In this document: positions 1-7,569 of the stretch, piece by piece
Numbering within the stretch: position 1 is the first letter of the stretch
Layout: each line of letters begins with the position of its first letter
DNA from: Devosia sp.
GTDB lineage: Bacteria > Pseudomonadota > Alphaproteobacteria > Rhizobiales > Devosiaceae
Direction: 5' to 3'
Length of the DNA stretch: 64,000 bases
Assembly: GCA_016713105.1 (NCBI GenBank)
Contig: JADJPS010000021.1
Location: 124,001 to 188,000, forward strand
Position numbers and translations under genes: made by a program
The notes under the pieces: model-generated
The model's database searches: none
What the model saw: only the letters and a program-made list of their open reading frames with translations
What the model was told of the DNA's origin: nothing

Positions 1-57
1 TCCGCCATTCCGGTGGGCCCCGAGACGGCGCCCGCGCAAGCCGAACTGCTCAACTGA
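1..57 (+). CDS. C-terminal end of a truncated CDS
   Basis: An open frame runs in from the left edge and ends with TGA at 55-57, giving an 18-residue tail (SAIPVGPETAPAQAELLN). It is too short for family assignment. Its position 12 bases before a small membrane ORF on the same strand suggests the two could be co-transcribed. Only the frame and the Ala/Pro-rich tail are visible, so this remains tentative. Confidence 0.35.
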   Translation, partial: SAIPVGPETAPAQAELLN

Positions 58-69
58 GCAGGGTGCCGG

Positions 70-183
70 ATGATGCCCGAGCGCGCGCCCGTGAGCCCCT
101 CCCTGCAGATCCTGCTGTTCGTGCTGTTCGCGTTGACCCTTGCGGTCATCACCTTCGCCGCCGCCAGCATCGTGCTGGTGTAG
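70..183 (+). CDS. 37-aa single-pass membrane microprotein
   Basis: ATG-ATG at 70/73 opens a 37-residue ORF that stops with TAG at 181. A short polar N-terminus (MMPERAPVSPS) is followed by one strongly hydrophobic stretch (LQILLFVLFALTLAVITFAA) that would span the membrane, with almost no C-terminal tail. No function can be assigned. It follows the end of the upstream CDS by 12 bases. A small hairpin (AGCCCT/AGGGCT, 204-220) lies just downstream and could help end the transcript. It is a plausible microprotein because of the clean hydrophobic pattern, but the ribosome-binding site is weak. Confidence 0.4.
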   Translation: MMPERAPVSPSLQILLFVLFALTLAVITFAAASIVLV

Positions 184-292
184 CAGGCCATAGAGCTTCC
201 GAAAGCCCTGCTCGAGGGCTGTTGCGGGCCAGCCGCACCGCAGCCTCGCCCCGGCCTGCCGAAGGACCGGGCGCAGGCTCGGCAGGGAGCTT

Positions 293-916
293 TCAACTGA
301 GCGGGATTCCCTTGCCACCCTTGTCCTTCTGGTACGCGGCCGAGAGGTCGTTGTAGACGGCGTTGAGGTCGTCGACCCGCGCCACCAGCCGCTCCTTGGA
401 GGAGCGGTCGAGCCCGGCGATCATCTGCTGGATATCGTGGCTCTGAAAGAAGGCGTTCCGCCGGTTGTAGAGCGGGCGCCCCTCCATTACCGCGTCGCGG
501 TCCGGGTCCGGCACGGCATAGACCTCCTTGAGGATGCGGATGTCGTGCGGGATGCCGAAGGCGTCGCGCGTCTCTTCATAGCTGAACAGATAGTAGAAAT
601 TGTCGAAGCCCGACCAGGTGATGCCGGAAAGGCACAGCGAGCACGGCTCGTGGGTGGCGAGGAACAGGCAGTCCTGCGGCGCTGGCCGGTCCTCCGGCGG
701 CAGTTCGTAGAAGCGCTTGATAGCGTGCATCTCGCCATGCCAGAGCGGGTTCTCGGTCTCGTTGTTGGTCTCGGCGATCACCACCGAGAGGTCGGATTTC
801 CTGAGGATCGCCGCGCCGAACAGCTTGTTGCCGCCCGCGACGCCGCGCCGGGTCAGCGGTACGAGGTCGGTCTCGATGACATCGAGCAGGCGGGAGATGA
901 AGGCGGGCGTATCCAT
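293..916 (-). CDS. cytidine/deoxycytidylate-type nucleoside deaminase
   Basis: A 207-aa protein of the zinc-dependent CDA/tRNA-adenosine deaminase superfamily. The zinc site is visible as HGE (His60, Glu62 as proton shuttle) and PCSLC (Cys92, Cys95). The C-terminal third is predicted helical and charged, longer than in minimal guanine or cytidine deaminases. Family knowledge supports hydrolytic deamination of a free base or nucleoside. The nearby purine-degradation genes make a purine (guanine-like) substrate attractive, but this is inference because substrate residues cannot be read with confidence. It is transcribed towards the left edge, away from the allA-allE pair, and convergent with the 37-aa ORF. 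Confidence 0.8.
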   Translation of the reverse strand: MDTPAFISRLLDVIETDLVPLTRRGVAGGNKLFGAAILRKSDLSVVIAETNNETENPLWHGEMHAIKRFYELPPEDRPAPQDCLFLATHEPCSLCLSGITWSGFDNFYYLFSYEETRDAFGIPHDIRILKEVYAVPDPDRDAVMEGRPLYNRRNAFFQSHDIQQMIAGLDRSSKERLVARVDDLNAVYNDLSAAYQKDKGGKGIPLS

Positions 917-975
917 CGGCGGCTCCGGTTCGTTACCGCGAACCTCACCGGCCTGCGCGGCGCCGTCAACCTCTA

Positions 976-1743
976 CTAGAAGCGCGACTTGCCGAACACC
1001 GCCAGCTCGGCGCCGGCCGCGTCGACCAGCACCAGCCTGTCGTCGCGCAGCTTCCAGAAGCGTGTCGCGGCGAGCGCGGCGAAGAAGCTCTGCTCCTGCG
1101 CGTTCATCTCATCGGAGAGGCAGGCCATGCGGGTTGCCGCGACGGCACTAAAGGCGAGCGCCTCGCCGTTCATTGCGGCCTGCGCGAACCACGAGTTGCA
1201 GCCGCCGCGGCCGCCCGCGCGCTGGTCCCTGGCGATCGACAACGATGGTGCGGGGCCACGCAGCACCGGCTTTCCGGCCAGGACCTCGGCCTGCCAGGTG
1301 ACGTCGAGGATCGGCGGCGGGGCGGGTTCGGGTGTCTCGATGCGGCCGGCGAAGTTGACGGTGATCAGGATCGGGGCTGCGAGGTCCGCGAGGTCGAGCG
1401 GGTAGGGCGAGGGGCTGCGGAACCAGACGGCGCCGTCACTGGCGACGATCTCGGCGATCAGCCCGTAGAAGCGGCCGGGCTCGATTACGCCATCGTCGAC
1501 GTTGAGGGTGAAGGTCAGCGGCACCTGGCCGCGCGCGGCAATTGGCGCGGTCGCCGACACGCGTTCGGCCTGAGGCGACTGCAGGTCGACCAGGGCGACC
1601 GAGAGGGCCGCGCCGGCGGGGAGCGCGATGCGCTCGCGGTAGGTGACGTCGCCGCTGATGGTCAGCTTCGCCGCCATAGCTGGAGCCGCCAGAGCCAGCA
1701 TCAGGGCGGTCATCGCCGCCAGCGCAAGATGGATGCGGAACAT
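976..1743 (-). CDS. secreted YbaY/YscW-like plus META domain protein
   Basis: A 255-aa exported protein. The ATG at 1743 is chosen because GGAGGG lies 4 bases upstream; a GTG four codons earlier is possible. A signal peptide (FRIHLALAAMTALMLALAAP) is followed by a YbaY/YscW-type beta domain (about residues 25-135: DVTYRERIALPAGAALSVAL, then a VIEPGRFYGL segment). A META/HslJ-like domain follows (about 145-250, with GGRGGCNSWFA and the ATRMAC motif). Both domains are typical of envelope proteins of unknown biochemical role linked to stress or motility in other bacteria. There is no obvious lipobox, so it is probably periplasmic. No operon partner is visible. Confidence 0.75.
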   Translation of the reverse strand: MFRIHLALAAMTALMLALAAPAMAAKLTISGDVTYRERIALPAGAALSVALVDLQSPQAERVSATAPIAARGQVPLTFTLNVDDGVIEPGRFYGLIAEIVASDGAVWFRSPSPYPLDLADLAAPILITVNFAGRIETPEPAPPPILDVTWQAEVLAGKPVLRGPAPSLSIARDQRAGGRGGCNSWFAQAAMNGEALAFSAVAATRMACLSDEMNAQEQSFFAALAATRFWKLRDDRLVLVDAAGAELAVFGKSRF

Positions 1744-1835
1744 CGAGCCCTCCACTTCTGTCGATCGGCAGCTTCACCCAGAAATATGGAAGAAATGCAA
1801 CGGCGCTGCCGACAATAGCGAAGACTCTCGCAGGT

Positions 1836-2327
1836 CTAGCCGGCGACGACGAGGAAGGGCTCGGCAAACAGATGCTCTTCGAGGTTGTTGCCGTCGCCGC
1901 CGCGATCGACGACGAGGAATTCGCACTCCTGCTCGAGCGGCGTCAGCACGCCGTGCCAGGTGTTCATGGCGATGTTCACGCCGGTGCCGGCAGGAATCAG
2001 GAAAGCACGGGGCATCCCCGGGACGCCGTGATCGTCCGGAGCGACGATCGACAGCCAGGGGTGGGGCGCGAGCGGAAAGAAGGCCTGGCTGCCGAGCGGG
2101 TGACGTTCGACGAGCTTCAGTACCAGCGGCAGCACATAGGGGCGACCGCGGAAGATCGAGATCAGCGGGCGCGCATGAACGCCGCCCAGTTCGACCCGGG
2201 CGAGATCATGAAAACGCTCCGTCATCCCCCCGTTGATCGGGTAGTGGCTCGCCTCCGCGGTGTCGATCACCTGCCCGAACGGCGCAAAGGCGGCGCGGCT
2301 CAGCGGCTCGATGACGATCTGCTGCAT
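1836..2327 (-). CDS. allA: ureidoglycolate lyase
   Basis: A 163-aa protein of the ureidoglycolate lyase family, which splits (S)-ureidoglycolate into glyoxylate and urea, the last step of purine-ring breakdown. Recognisable stretches are the N-terminal IEPLSRAAFAPFGQVID, the HPLGSQAFFPL motif, and the C-terminal GVNIAMNTWHGVL followed by the FLVVDR segment. The ATG at 2327 has a strong AGGAGGGG ribosome-binding site. The start codon lies only 11 bases downstream of the allE stop, so the two are translated from one transcript in the order allE-allA. Length is normal for the family and the frame is intact. Confidence 0.93.
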   Translation of the reverse strand: MQQIVIEPLSRAAFAPFGQVIDTAEASHYPINGGMTERFHDLARVELGGVHARPLISIFRGRPYVLPLVLKLVERHPLGSQAFFPLAPHPWLSIVAPDDHGVPGMPRAFLIPAGTGVNIAMNTWHGVLTPLEQECEFLVVDRGGDGNNLEEHLFAEPFLVVAG

Positions 2328-2338
2328 CGCTGCCCCTC

Positions 2339-3160
<822 letters not shown>

Positions 3161-3300
3161 TTTACGCGGTCTGTTGGTGGTCGATCAGACCTCTTAGCGC
3201 AGATGCCGGAGCCCGCACAGGGGCGGCGCTGTTTCTCCCCGGCGGCAGCGGCGTGATCGGATCCGCCCGGTTTATCCCCGCGCGTTCGACTTGATGTATT

Positions 3301-3480
3301 CTGGGGCGGGGGGGGGGGCGAGGGGGGGGGGGGGGGGGGGGGGGGCGGGGGGGGGGGGAAGGGGGGGGGGGGGGGGGGGGGCGGGGGGGGGGGGGGGGGG
3401 GGGAGGGGGGGGGGGGGGGGGGGGGGGGGGGCGGGGGGGGGGGGGGCGGGGGGGGGGGGGGGGGGGGCGCGGGGGGGGGG
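3301..3480. repeat. near-pure poly-G tract, probable sequencing artefact
   Basis: About 180 bases are almost entirely G with a few scattered C and A. The edges are abrupt: normal-composition sequence stops near 3300 and resumes at GAGCTGAAG around 3480. Poly-proline or poly-glycine reading frames through it are compositional by-products, not genes. Two-colour Illumina chemistry reports loss of signal as G, so an assembly bridged by such reads is the most likely cause. True sequence of unknown length may be missing. The whole gene-free interval 3161-3598 holds only this tract and the short tail noted next. Confidence 0.85.
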
Positions 3481-3536
3481 AGCTGAAGGTGTACGTCGAA
3501 CACGGGATCAATCTGCGCGAAGGCTTCTACAAGTAA
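3480..3536 (+). pseudogene. C-terminal remnant of an unknown CDS after the poly-G tract
   Basis: Immediately after the poly-G tract a normal-composition frame reads ELKVYVEHGINLREGFYK and stops at TAA (3534-3536). It looks like the last 18 residues of a real protein whose body has been lost or overwritten by the artefact. The family cannot be recognised from this tail. It runs on the plus strand, away from allE, so it is not the missing end of the allE-allA operon. Confidence 0.35.
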
Positions 3537-3598
3537 GGAGTCAGAATACGTTCATCGGCAGTCAGGAAACGTTTAGCTTTGCGGCGCAATCTGGGCGC

Positions 3599-3784
3599 AT
3601 GGACGAGCGTCACGACATCCATCCGCGCCCCCTTATCGACCCGCTGCTGTTCGAACAGGCGGGACGCGCCCTTCGTCGATGGCTCGATGGCCTGCTCGCA
3701 CAGCAGCCGGCGGAGACCGACACCTCCATCGCCTGGGAAGACGGGGAGTCCGATTCCGGCCGCATGGCGCCGCTGGAGCACTAG
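3599..3784 (+). CDS. small acidic hypothetical protein (61 aa)
   Basis: ATG at 3599 opens a 61-residue ORF (MDERHDIHPRPLIDPLLFEQ...) with an amphipathic central segment (GRALRRWLDGLLAQQ) and an acidic tail. There is no transmembrane segment and no recognised domain. It stops 3 bases before the TTG start of the next small membrane protein, and the GGAG at 3775-3778 that serves that start lies in its last codons, which supports translational coupling. Function unknown. Confidence 0.5.
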   Translation: MDERHDIHPRPLIDPLLFEQAGRALRRWLDGLLAQQPAETDTSIAWEDGESDSGRMAPLEH

Positions 3785-3787
3785 CCG

Positions 3788-3997
3788 TTGGATTGGCTGC
3801 GCGATTTCCAGCAGTCCTTCCGAGAGCCGGTATTCGCTTTCATATCAGACTATTGGCCGGGTCTGCTGCTGGTCGGGGCGATCGGAATCAGCTGGTTCAC
3901 CTCGGATCGCTTCGCCCAGCGTCCGGCCGATGGCGGCAGCAGCGGTGGCGGTTTCAGCGATGGTGATGGCGACGGCGGCGACGACGGGGGAGACTGA
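3788..3997 (+). CDS. small single-pass membrane protein with Gly/Asp-rich tail
   Basis: A 69-aa protein starting at TTG 3788, with GGAG 9 bases upstream inside the preceding gene. One transmembrane helix (YWPGLLLVGAIGISWFTSD, about residues 22-40) is followed by a low-complexity tail, GGSSGGGFSDGDGDGGDDGGD. Short proteins with one helix and a Gly/Asp tail are common in Rhizobiales, but no function is established. The pairing with the 61-aa ORF is the only contextual clue. Confidence 0.55.
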   Translation: MDWLRDFQQSFREPVFAFISDYWPGLLLVGAIGISWFTSDRFAQRPADGGSSGGGFSDGDGDGGDDGGD

Positions 3998-4024
3998 CGC
4001 CTCCCCACCGAAAACGCTACCAAC

Positions 4025-4492
4025 TCAATGGCCTGCATACGCTTTCTCAAGGTCGGCGATGACCAGTCTGCGCATCTTGAACATCGCCTGCTGGGCGCGG
4101 GCGGCGCCCTCGGGGTTCTTCGGATCCCAGACGAGACCCATGACGTTGTTGGGGACGATCTGCCAGCTCAGGCCATATTTGTCCTTGAGCCAGCCGCACA
4201 TCGATTCCTCGCCGCCGTCGGCCGTCAGCGTGCTCCAATAGCGGTCGATCTCGGCCTGGTCCTCGCAGTCGACGCTGAACGAGACGGACTCGTTGAACTT
4301 GAACAGCGGGCCCGGGCCGCCGTTCAGCGCCATGAATTCCTGATCCCTCAACCGGAAGTGCATGGTCAGGACGCCGCCGTCGGGGCCGGGCGTCCGGGAG
4401 TGGATCTCGGCGTCCTTGAACGTCGCCACATAGAAGTCCACCATCTCTTCAATACGGTCGTCGATCCACAGGCAGGGCATGATCTTGGGCAT
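4025..4492 (-). CDS. VOC/PhnB-like glyoxalase-fold protein
   Basis: A 155-aa protein of the PhnB/3-demethylubiquinone-methyltransferase-like VOC family. Signature stretches are MPCLWIDDRIEEMVDFYVATF at the N-terminus, then FMALNGGP and the C-terminal YGLSWQIVPNNV. The family is a single betaalphabetabetabeta-type dimer, often of unknown substrate. It lies third in a minus-strand set ArsR - SRPBCC - VOC. That trio is a recurrent bacterial arrangement in which the ArsR protein represses small stress-related or catabolic proteins. The 100-base gap to the SRPBCC gene leaves co-transcription likely but unproven. Confidence 0.85.
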   Translation of the reverse strand: MPKIMPCLWIDDRIEEMVDFYVATFKDAEIHSRTPGPDGGVLTMHFRLRDQEFMALNGGPGPLFKFNESVSFSVDCEDQAEIDRYWSTLTADGGEESMCGWLKDKYGLSWQIVPNNVMGLVWDPKNPEGAARAQQAMFKMRRLVIADLEKAYAGH

Positions 4493-4594
4493 TTCTGTCG
4501 TCCTTTGCTCGGGGTTGAGGTGTCCGATCCCCGAAGCGCAACGCTTCGCAGGCCGGGGCAGTCGAAGGCTGAAATCGCAGGCCCGCTTGGCGGG

Positions 4595-5077
4595 TCAGCC
4601 GCTGGGCATGCCGAGAAGCAGCGCGTCGAGGCGGCCGAAGCCGGCCTCCATCCCCTCGGCCATCGGCGTGGCGGCGGCGCCGTCGCGCGCTTCCTTGCTG
4701 GCGTAAAGCACCGTCAGCACCGAGCGCGTGCCCGTCTCGATGGCGGTGAAGGCATTGCTGTTGAGGGTTTCCCCTCCGGTCCAGTCCATGTCATAGCGCT
4801 CGGACGACTTGATCCAGCGCGGGCGGTCGAGTTCGAGGATGGTGCCGCCATGGCCCACCTCGAAGCCGTCGGGGCCGCGGGAGAAGAAGCGCCATTTGCC
4901 TCCCACGCGGGCATCGAACTCGCACACGGTCATCACCCAGTCGGCGGGGCCGAGCCAGCGACGGATGAGAGCCGGAATGGTCCAGCAGTCGAACACCAGA
5001 TCGGGCGGGGCGGCGAAGTCCCGGGTGACGACGATCTCGCGGTCGGAGGGCATGCTGATGGAGAGCGGCCTGAACAT
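4595..5077 (-). CDS. SRPBCC (AHSA1-type) protein
   Basis: A 160-aa START/Bet v 1-fold protein of the AHSA1 group. Typical stretches are REIVVTRDFAAPPDLVFDCW, WLGPADWVMTVCEFD and GGKWRFFSRGPDG. The fold forms a hydrophobic cavity, but bacterial ArsR-linked members mostly lack a known ligand. The start codon lies 8 bases downstream of the ArsR stop, so the two are clearly one operon. The proteins are probably co-produced when the ArsR regulator leaves its operator. Confidence 0.85.
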   Translation of the reverse strand: MFRPLSISMPSDREIVVTRDFAAPPDLVFDCWTIPALIRRWLGPADWVMTVCEFDARVGGKWRFFSRGPDGFEVGHGGTILELDRPRWIKSSERYDMDWTGGETLNSNAFTAIETGTRSVLTVLYASKEARDGAAATPMAEGMEAGFGRLDALLLGMPSG

Positions 5078-5085
5078 CGTGTCTC

Positions 5086-5436
5086 CTACTGCCTGCGGTC
5101 GGGGGTGACGCTCTGGAGCGCGGCAAGCAGGCCGTCAAGGCGGCCATAGCTGTGCTCCCAGAATCGGCGATAGGCCTCGAGCCAGCCGACGGCCTCAGCC
5201 AGCGGGCCGGCCTCGATGCGCACCGGACGGCGTTGCGCGTCGCGACCGCGGCTGACGAGACCGGCATGCTCGAGCACCTTGATGTGTCGGGAGATCGCCG
5301 GCTGGCTCATGGCGAACGGCTCGGCCAGTTCGAGTACCGATGCCTCACCCTGGGTGAGGCGGGCGAGGATGGCCCTGCGCGTCGGATCGGCAAGGGCCGC
5401 AAAGGTCAGGTCGAGCTGGTGAGGTGTCGAGGGCAT
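5086..5436 (-). CDS. ArsR/SmtB-family winged-helix repressor
   Basis: A 116-aa helix-turn-helix regulator. The DNA-reading region is seen as RRAILARLTQGEASVLELA then MSQPAISRHIKVLEHAGLV (about residues 20-65). There is no CxC metal-binding motif in the recognition helix (sequence ELAEPFAM), so it is probably not a classical arsenic or cadmium sensor. It belongs to the non-metal ArsR group commonly placed before SRPBCC genes. It is the first gene of the operon and probably autoregulatory, with an inverted repeat in its promoter. Confidence 0.9.
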   Translation of the reverse strand: MPSTPHQLDLTFAALADPTRRAILARLTQGEASVLELAEPFAMSQPAISRHIKVLEHAGLVSRGRDAQRRPVRIEAGPLAEAVGWLEAYRRFWEHSYGRLDGLLAALQSVTPDRRQ

Positions 5437-5439
5437 TTC

Positions 5440-5493
5440 ATAACCGGATATCTATATAACGAAATGGTTATAGTCGAATGCCGAGGGTGTCAA
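5440..5493 (-). promoter_or_regulatory. putative promoter and operator of the arsR operon
   Basis: On the minus strand TTGACA (5493-5488) is followed 15 bases later by TATAAC (5472-5467), a fair sigma70-like pair. The -10 sits inside an inverted repeat with perfect 6-base arms, ATAACC (5440-5445) and GGTTAT (5466-5471), separated by an AT-rich 20-base core. The right arm overlaps the -10 and the left arm abuts the start codon, an arrangement suited to repression by the ArsR product. The assignment rests on symmetry and position only. Confidence 0.4.
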
Positions 5494-5588
5494 GCACAGC
5501 ACATGTGTCGCCTCTGCTGGTCTGGCTCTCGGGATCCTCCCCCGCAGGCCGGTGATGGGGGCGCTACTCACCCCCGGCAGCGTGTCGC

Positions 5589-7007
5589 TTAACCGCCGAG
5601 GACTTGCCGCACCCGAAGCTCGGCGATGCGTTCGACCTGACGGCATGCCGTCGCGAACTCCGTCTCGTGATCCCTGGCGATGCGGCGCGCGAACGCGGCG
5701 AGGATCTGAGCCTTGGTGTTGTCGCGCACGGCGATGATGAAGGGGAACCCGAACTTCTCGACGTAGGCCGCGTTGAGCTCGGAGAAGCGCGCCCGCTCCT
5801 CGTCGGTCAGCGCGTCGAGCCCGGCGGAAGCCTGCTCGGCCTCGGAGGGCGCCGTCAGGCGTCTGGCCGCCGCGAGCTTGCCTGCAAGGTCCGGATGCGC
5901 CCGCAGCACACCGAGGCGTTCCTCGGTGGATGCCACGCGGAACACCTGGCACATCAGGGCGTGCAGGCCCGTCGCCGTATCGTGCGCCGGGCCCATCTCG
6001 CGCCTGAAGGCGCGTTCGGCGACCCACTCGGAATGCTCGAAGACGCCGCCGAACAGCTGGGCGAAGTCGTCATAGGCCAGCTGGCTGGGGACGATCTCTG
6101 GTTTCTGGTAGGGGTGCGTGCGCAGCCAGTGCTCGGCAATGTCGATGCGCTTGGCGATCCAGACCCGCTCCTTGGCGCGGATGTAGTCAACGAAGCGCCT
6201 GAGCCCGGCAAAGCGGCCGGGCATGCCGACGAGCCGGCAGTGCAGTCCGATCGACATCATCTTGGCGCTGCCCGCCTCGCCCTCCTCGTAGAGGACGTCG
6301 AAGCTGTCCTTGAGCATCTGGAAATACTCCTCGCCATTGGCGAAGCCGGATGCGGTGGTGAAGCGCATGTCGTTGGTGGCGAGCGAATAGGGGATGATGA
6401 GCTGCGGGGCGCCGAAATGCTCGCGGTAGTAGGGCAGGTCGTCGTCATAGGTGTCCGAGACATAGGTGAAGCCGCCCTCCTCGGAGGCGAGGTCCACGGT
6501 GTTCACCGAGGTCCGGCCGCAGTACCAGCCAGTGGGCCGGGTGCCGGTCACCTCGGTATGGACGCGGATCGCATCGTGCAGGTCGCGCCGCTCGTGCTCG
6601 ATGTCGTGGTCGCGGTAGTCGATCCACTTGAGGCCGTGGCTGGCGATCTCCCAGCCGGCGTCGAGCATGGCCTTCACCTGCGTTGGTGAGCGCTGCAGGG
6701 CGGTCGCGACGCCGTAGACGGTCACCGGCAGGTCGAGGCCGGTGAACAGCCGGTGCAGCCGCCAGAAGCCGGCACGGGCGCCGTACTCGTACATCGACTC
6801 GACGTTCCAGTGGCGCTTGCCCGGCCACGGCACGGCGCCGATGACATCGACCAGGAAGGCCTCGGAGGCCTGATCGCCGTGCAGGACGTTGTTCTCGCCC
6901 CCCTCTTCATAGTTGAGGACGAACTGCACCGCGATGCGGGCGCCTCCCGGCCACTGTGCGTCGGGTGGGTTTGGGCCGTAGCCCTGCAGGTTGCGGGGAT
7001 AGCGCAT
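5589..7007 (-). CDS. puuE: allantoinase PuuE fused to OHCU decarboxylase UraD
   Basis: A 472-aa fusion. Residues 1 to about 300 form a polysaccharide-deacetylase-fold allantoinase (PuuE type: RNLQGYGPNPP at the N-terminus, WNVESMYEYGARAGFWR, WEIASHGLKWIDY, GWYCGRTSVNT). About 306-472 form 2-oxo-4-hydroxy-4-carboxy-5-ureidoimidazoline decarboxylase, with SEAEQ, the catalytic HPDLAGK and FGFPFIIAV. The UraD half makes (S)-allantoin and the PuuE half hydrolyses it to allantoate, so one polypeptide carries two consecutive steps. The gene is divergent from uraH-xdhABC, which supply the preceding steps. The same fusion occurs in other alphaproteobacteria. Frame intact. Confidence 0.93.
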   Translation of the reverse strand: MRYPRNLQGYGPNPPDAQWPGGARIAVQFVLNYEEGGENNVLHGDQASEAFLVDVIGAVPWPGKRHWNVESMYEYGARAGFWRLHRLFTGLDLPVTVYGVATALQRSPTQVKAMLDAGWEIASHGLKWIDYRDHDIEHERRDLHDAIRVHTEVTGTRPTGWYCGRTSVNTVDLASEEGGFTYVSDTYDDDLPYYREHFGAPQLIIPYSLATNDMRFTTASGFANGEEYFQMLKDSFDVLYEEGEAGSAKMMSIGLHCRLVGMPGRFAGLRRFVDYIRAKERVWIAKRIDIAEHWLRTHPYQKPEIVPSQLAYDDFAQLFGGVFEHSEWVAERAFRREMGPAHDTATGLHALMCQVFRVASTEERLGVLRAHPDLAGKLAAARRLTAPSEAEQASAGLDALTDEERARFSELNAAYVEKFGFPFIIAVRDNTKAQILAAFARRIARDHETEFATACRQVERIAELRVRQVLGG

Positions 7008-7212
7008 GAAGGCACCTCATCGGACGTGTCGAAGGTTATTGCCGCGCCGGGTCCCCGGGCGCAAGATCGTCAAAAGTGGACCAGTTGGTAAAAAACCGCG
7101 CGATACCTCTTGGAAGCCCGACGAATATGCTCAATAGTCGGGCAACCCGGAACCGTTGCCTCATGATGATGCGGCGCGGCTCCGGCGGGGCAGGGGCAAA
7201 AGGACCGGATGG
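7008..7212. promoter_or_regulatory. divergent puuE / uraH control region
   Basis: 205 bases separate the two divergent halves of the urate pathway and must hold both promoters. An A-rich stretch around 7089-7095 follows a partly symmetric TGGACCAGTTGGTA (7077-7090), whose half-sites recall GntR-family operators. No clear -35/-10 pair could be chosen. The region contains no coding frame of its own on either strand; the long reverse frame crossing it is a shadow of uraH and xdhA. Confidence 0.3.
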
Positions 7213-7569
7213 ATGGCGGGGACTGCACGCCTGACGACGCATGTGCTCGACACCACGCATGGCCGGCCGGCCGTCGGGCTGAACATCGACCTGCTGATGG
7301 TGCATGGCGACCATACCCACCATTTGCTCTCGACCTTCACCAATGCCGACGGGCGCGTGGACAAGCCGCTGCTCGAGGGTGAGCACTTCCACCTCGGCGG
7401 CTATGAACTGGTGTTCCATGTCGGCCAGTATTTCGAGCGGATGGGGCTCGAACTGGCGACGCCGTTCCTCGATCTCGTCCCGGTGCGGTTCGAGATGAGC
7501 GAGATGGCGCACTATCACGTGCCGCTGCTGGTCTCGCCCTACGGCTATTCGACCTATCGGGGCAGCTGA
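7213..7569 (+). CDS. uraH: 5-hydroxyisourate hydrolase
   Basis: A 118-aa transthyretin-related protein that opens the 5-hydroxyisourate ring to give OHCU. The N-terminal LTTHVLDTTHGRPA carries the catalytic His, and the protein ends with the family signature YRGS. The start at ATG 7213 fits the family N-terminus and has AAGGA about 9 bases upstream; an in-frame extension to 7156 has no homologous character. The stop codon abuts the xdhA start, so it heads the uraH-xdhABC transcript. Its product acts between PuuD and the UraD half of the divergently encoded fusion. Confidence 0.93.
   Translation: MAGTARLTTHVLDTTHGRPAVGLNIDLLMVHGDHTHHLLSTFTNADGRVDKPLLEGEHFHLGGYELVFHVGQYFERMGLELATPFLDLVPVRFEMSEMAHYHVPLLVSPYGYSTYRGS

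Noticed and set aside
3162..3511. Poly-proline reading frames on the minus strand and a poly-glycine frame on the plus strand
   Set aside because: They arise purely from the poly-G tract and have no coding signal beyond composition.
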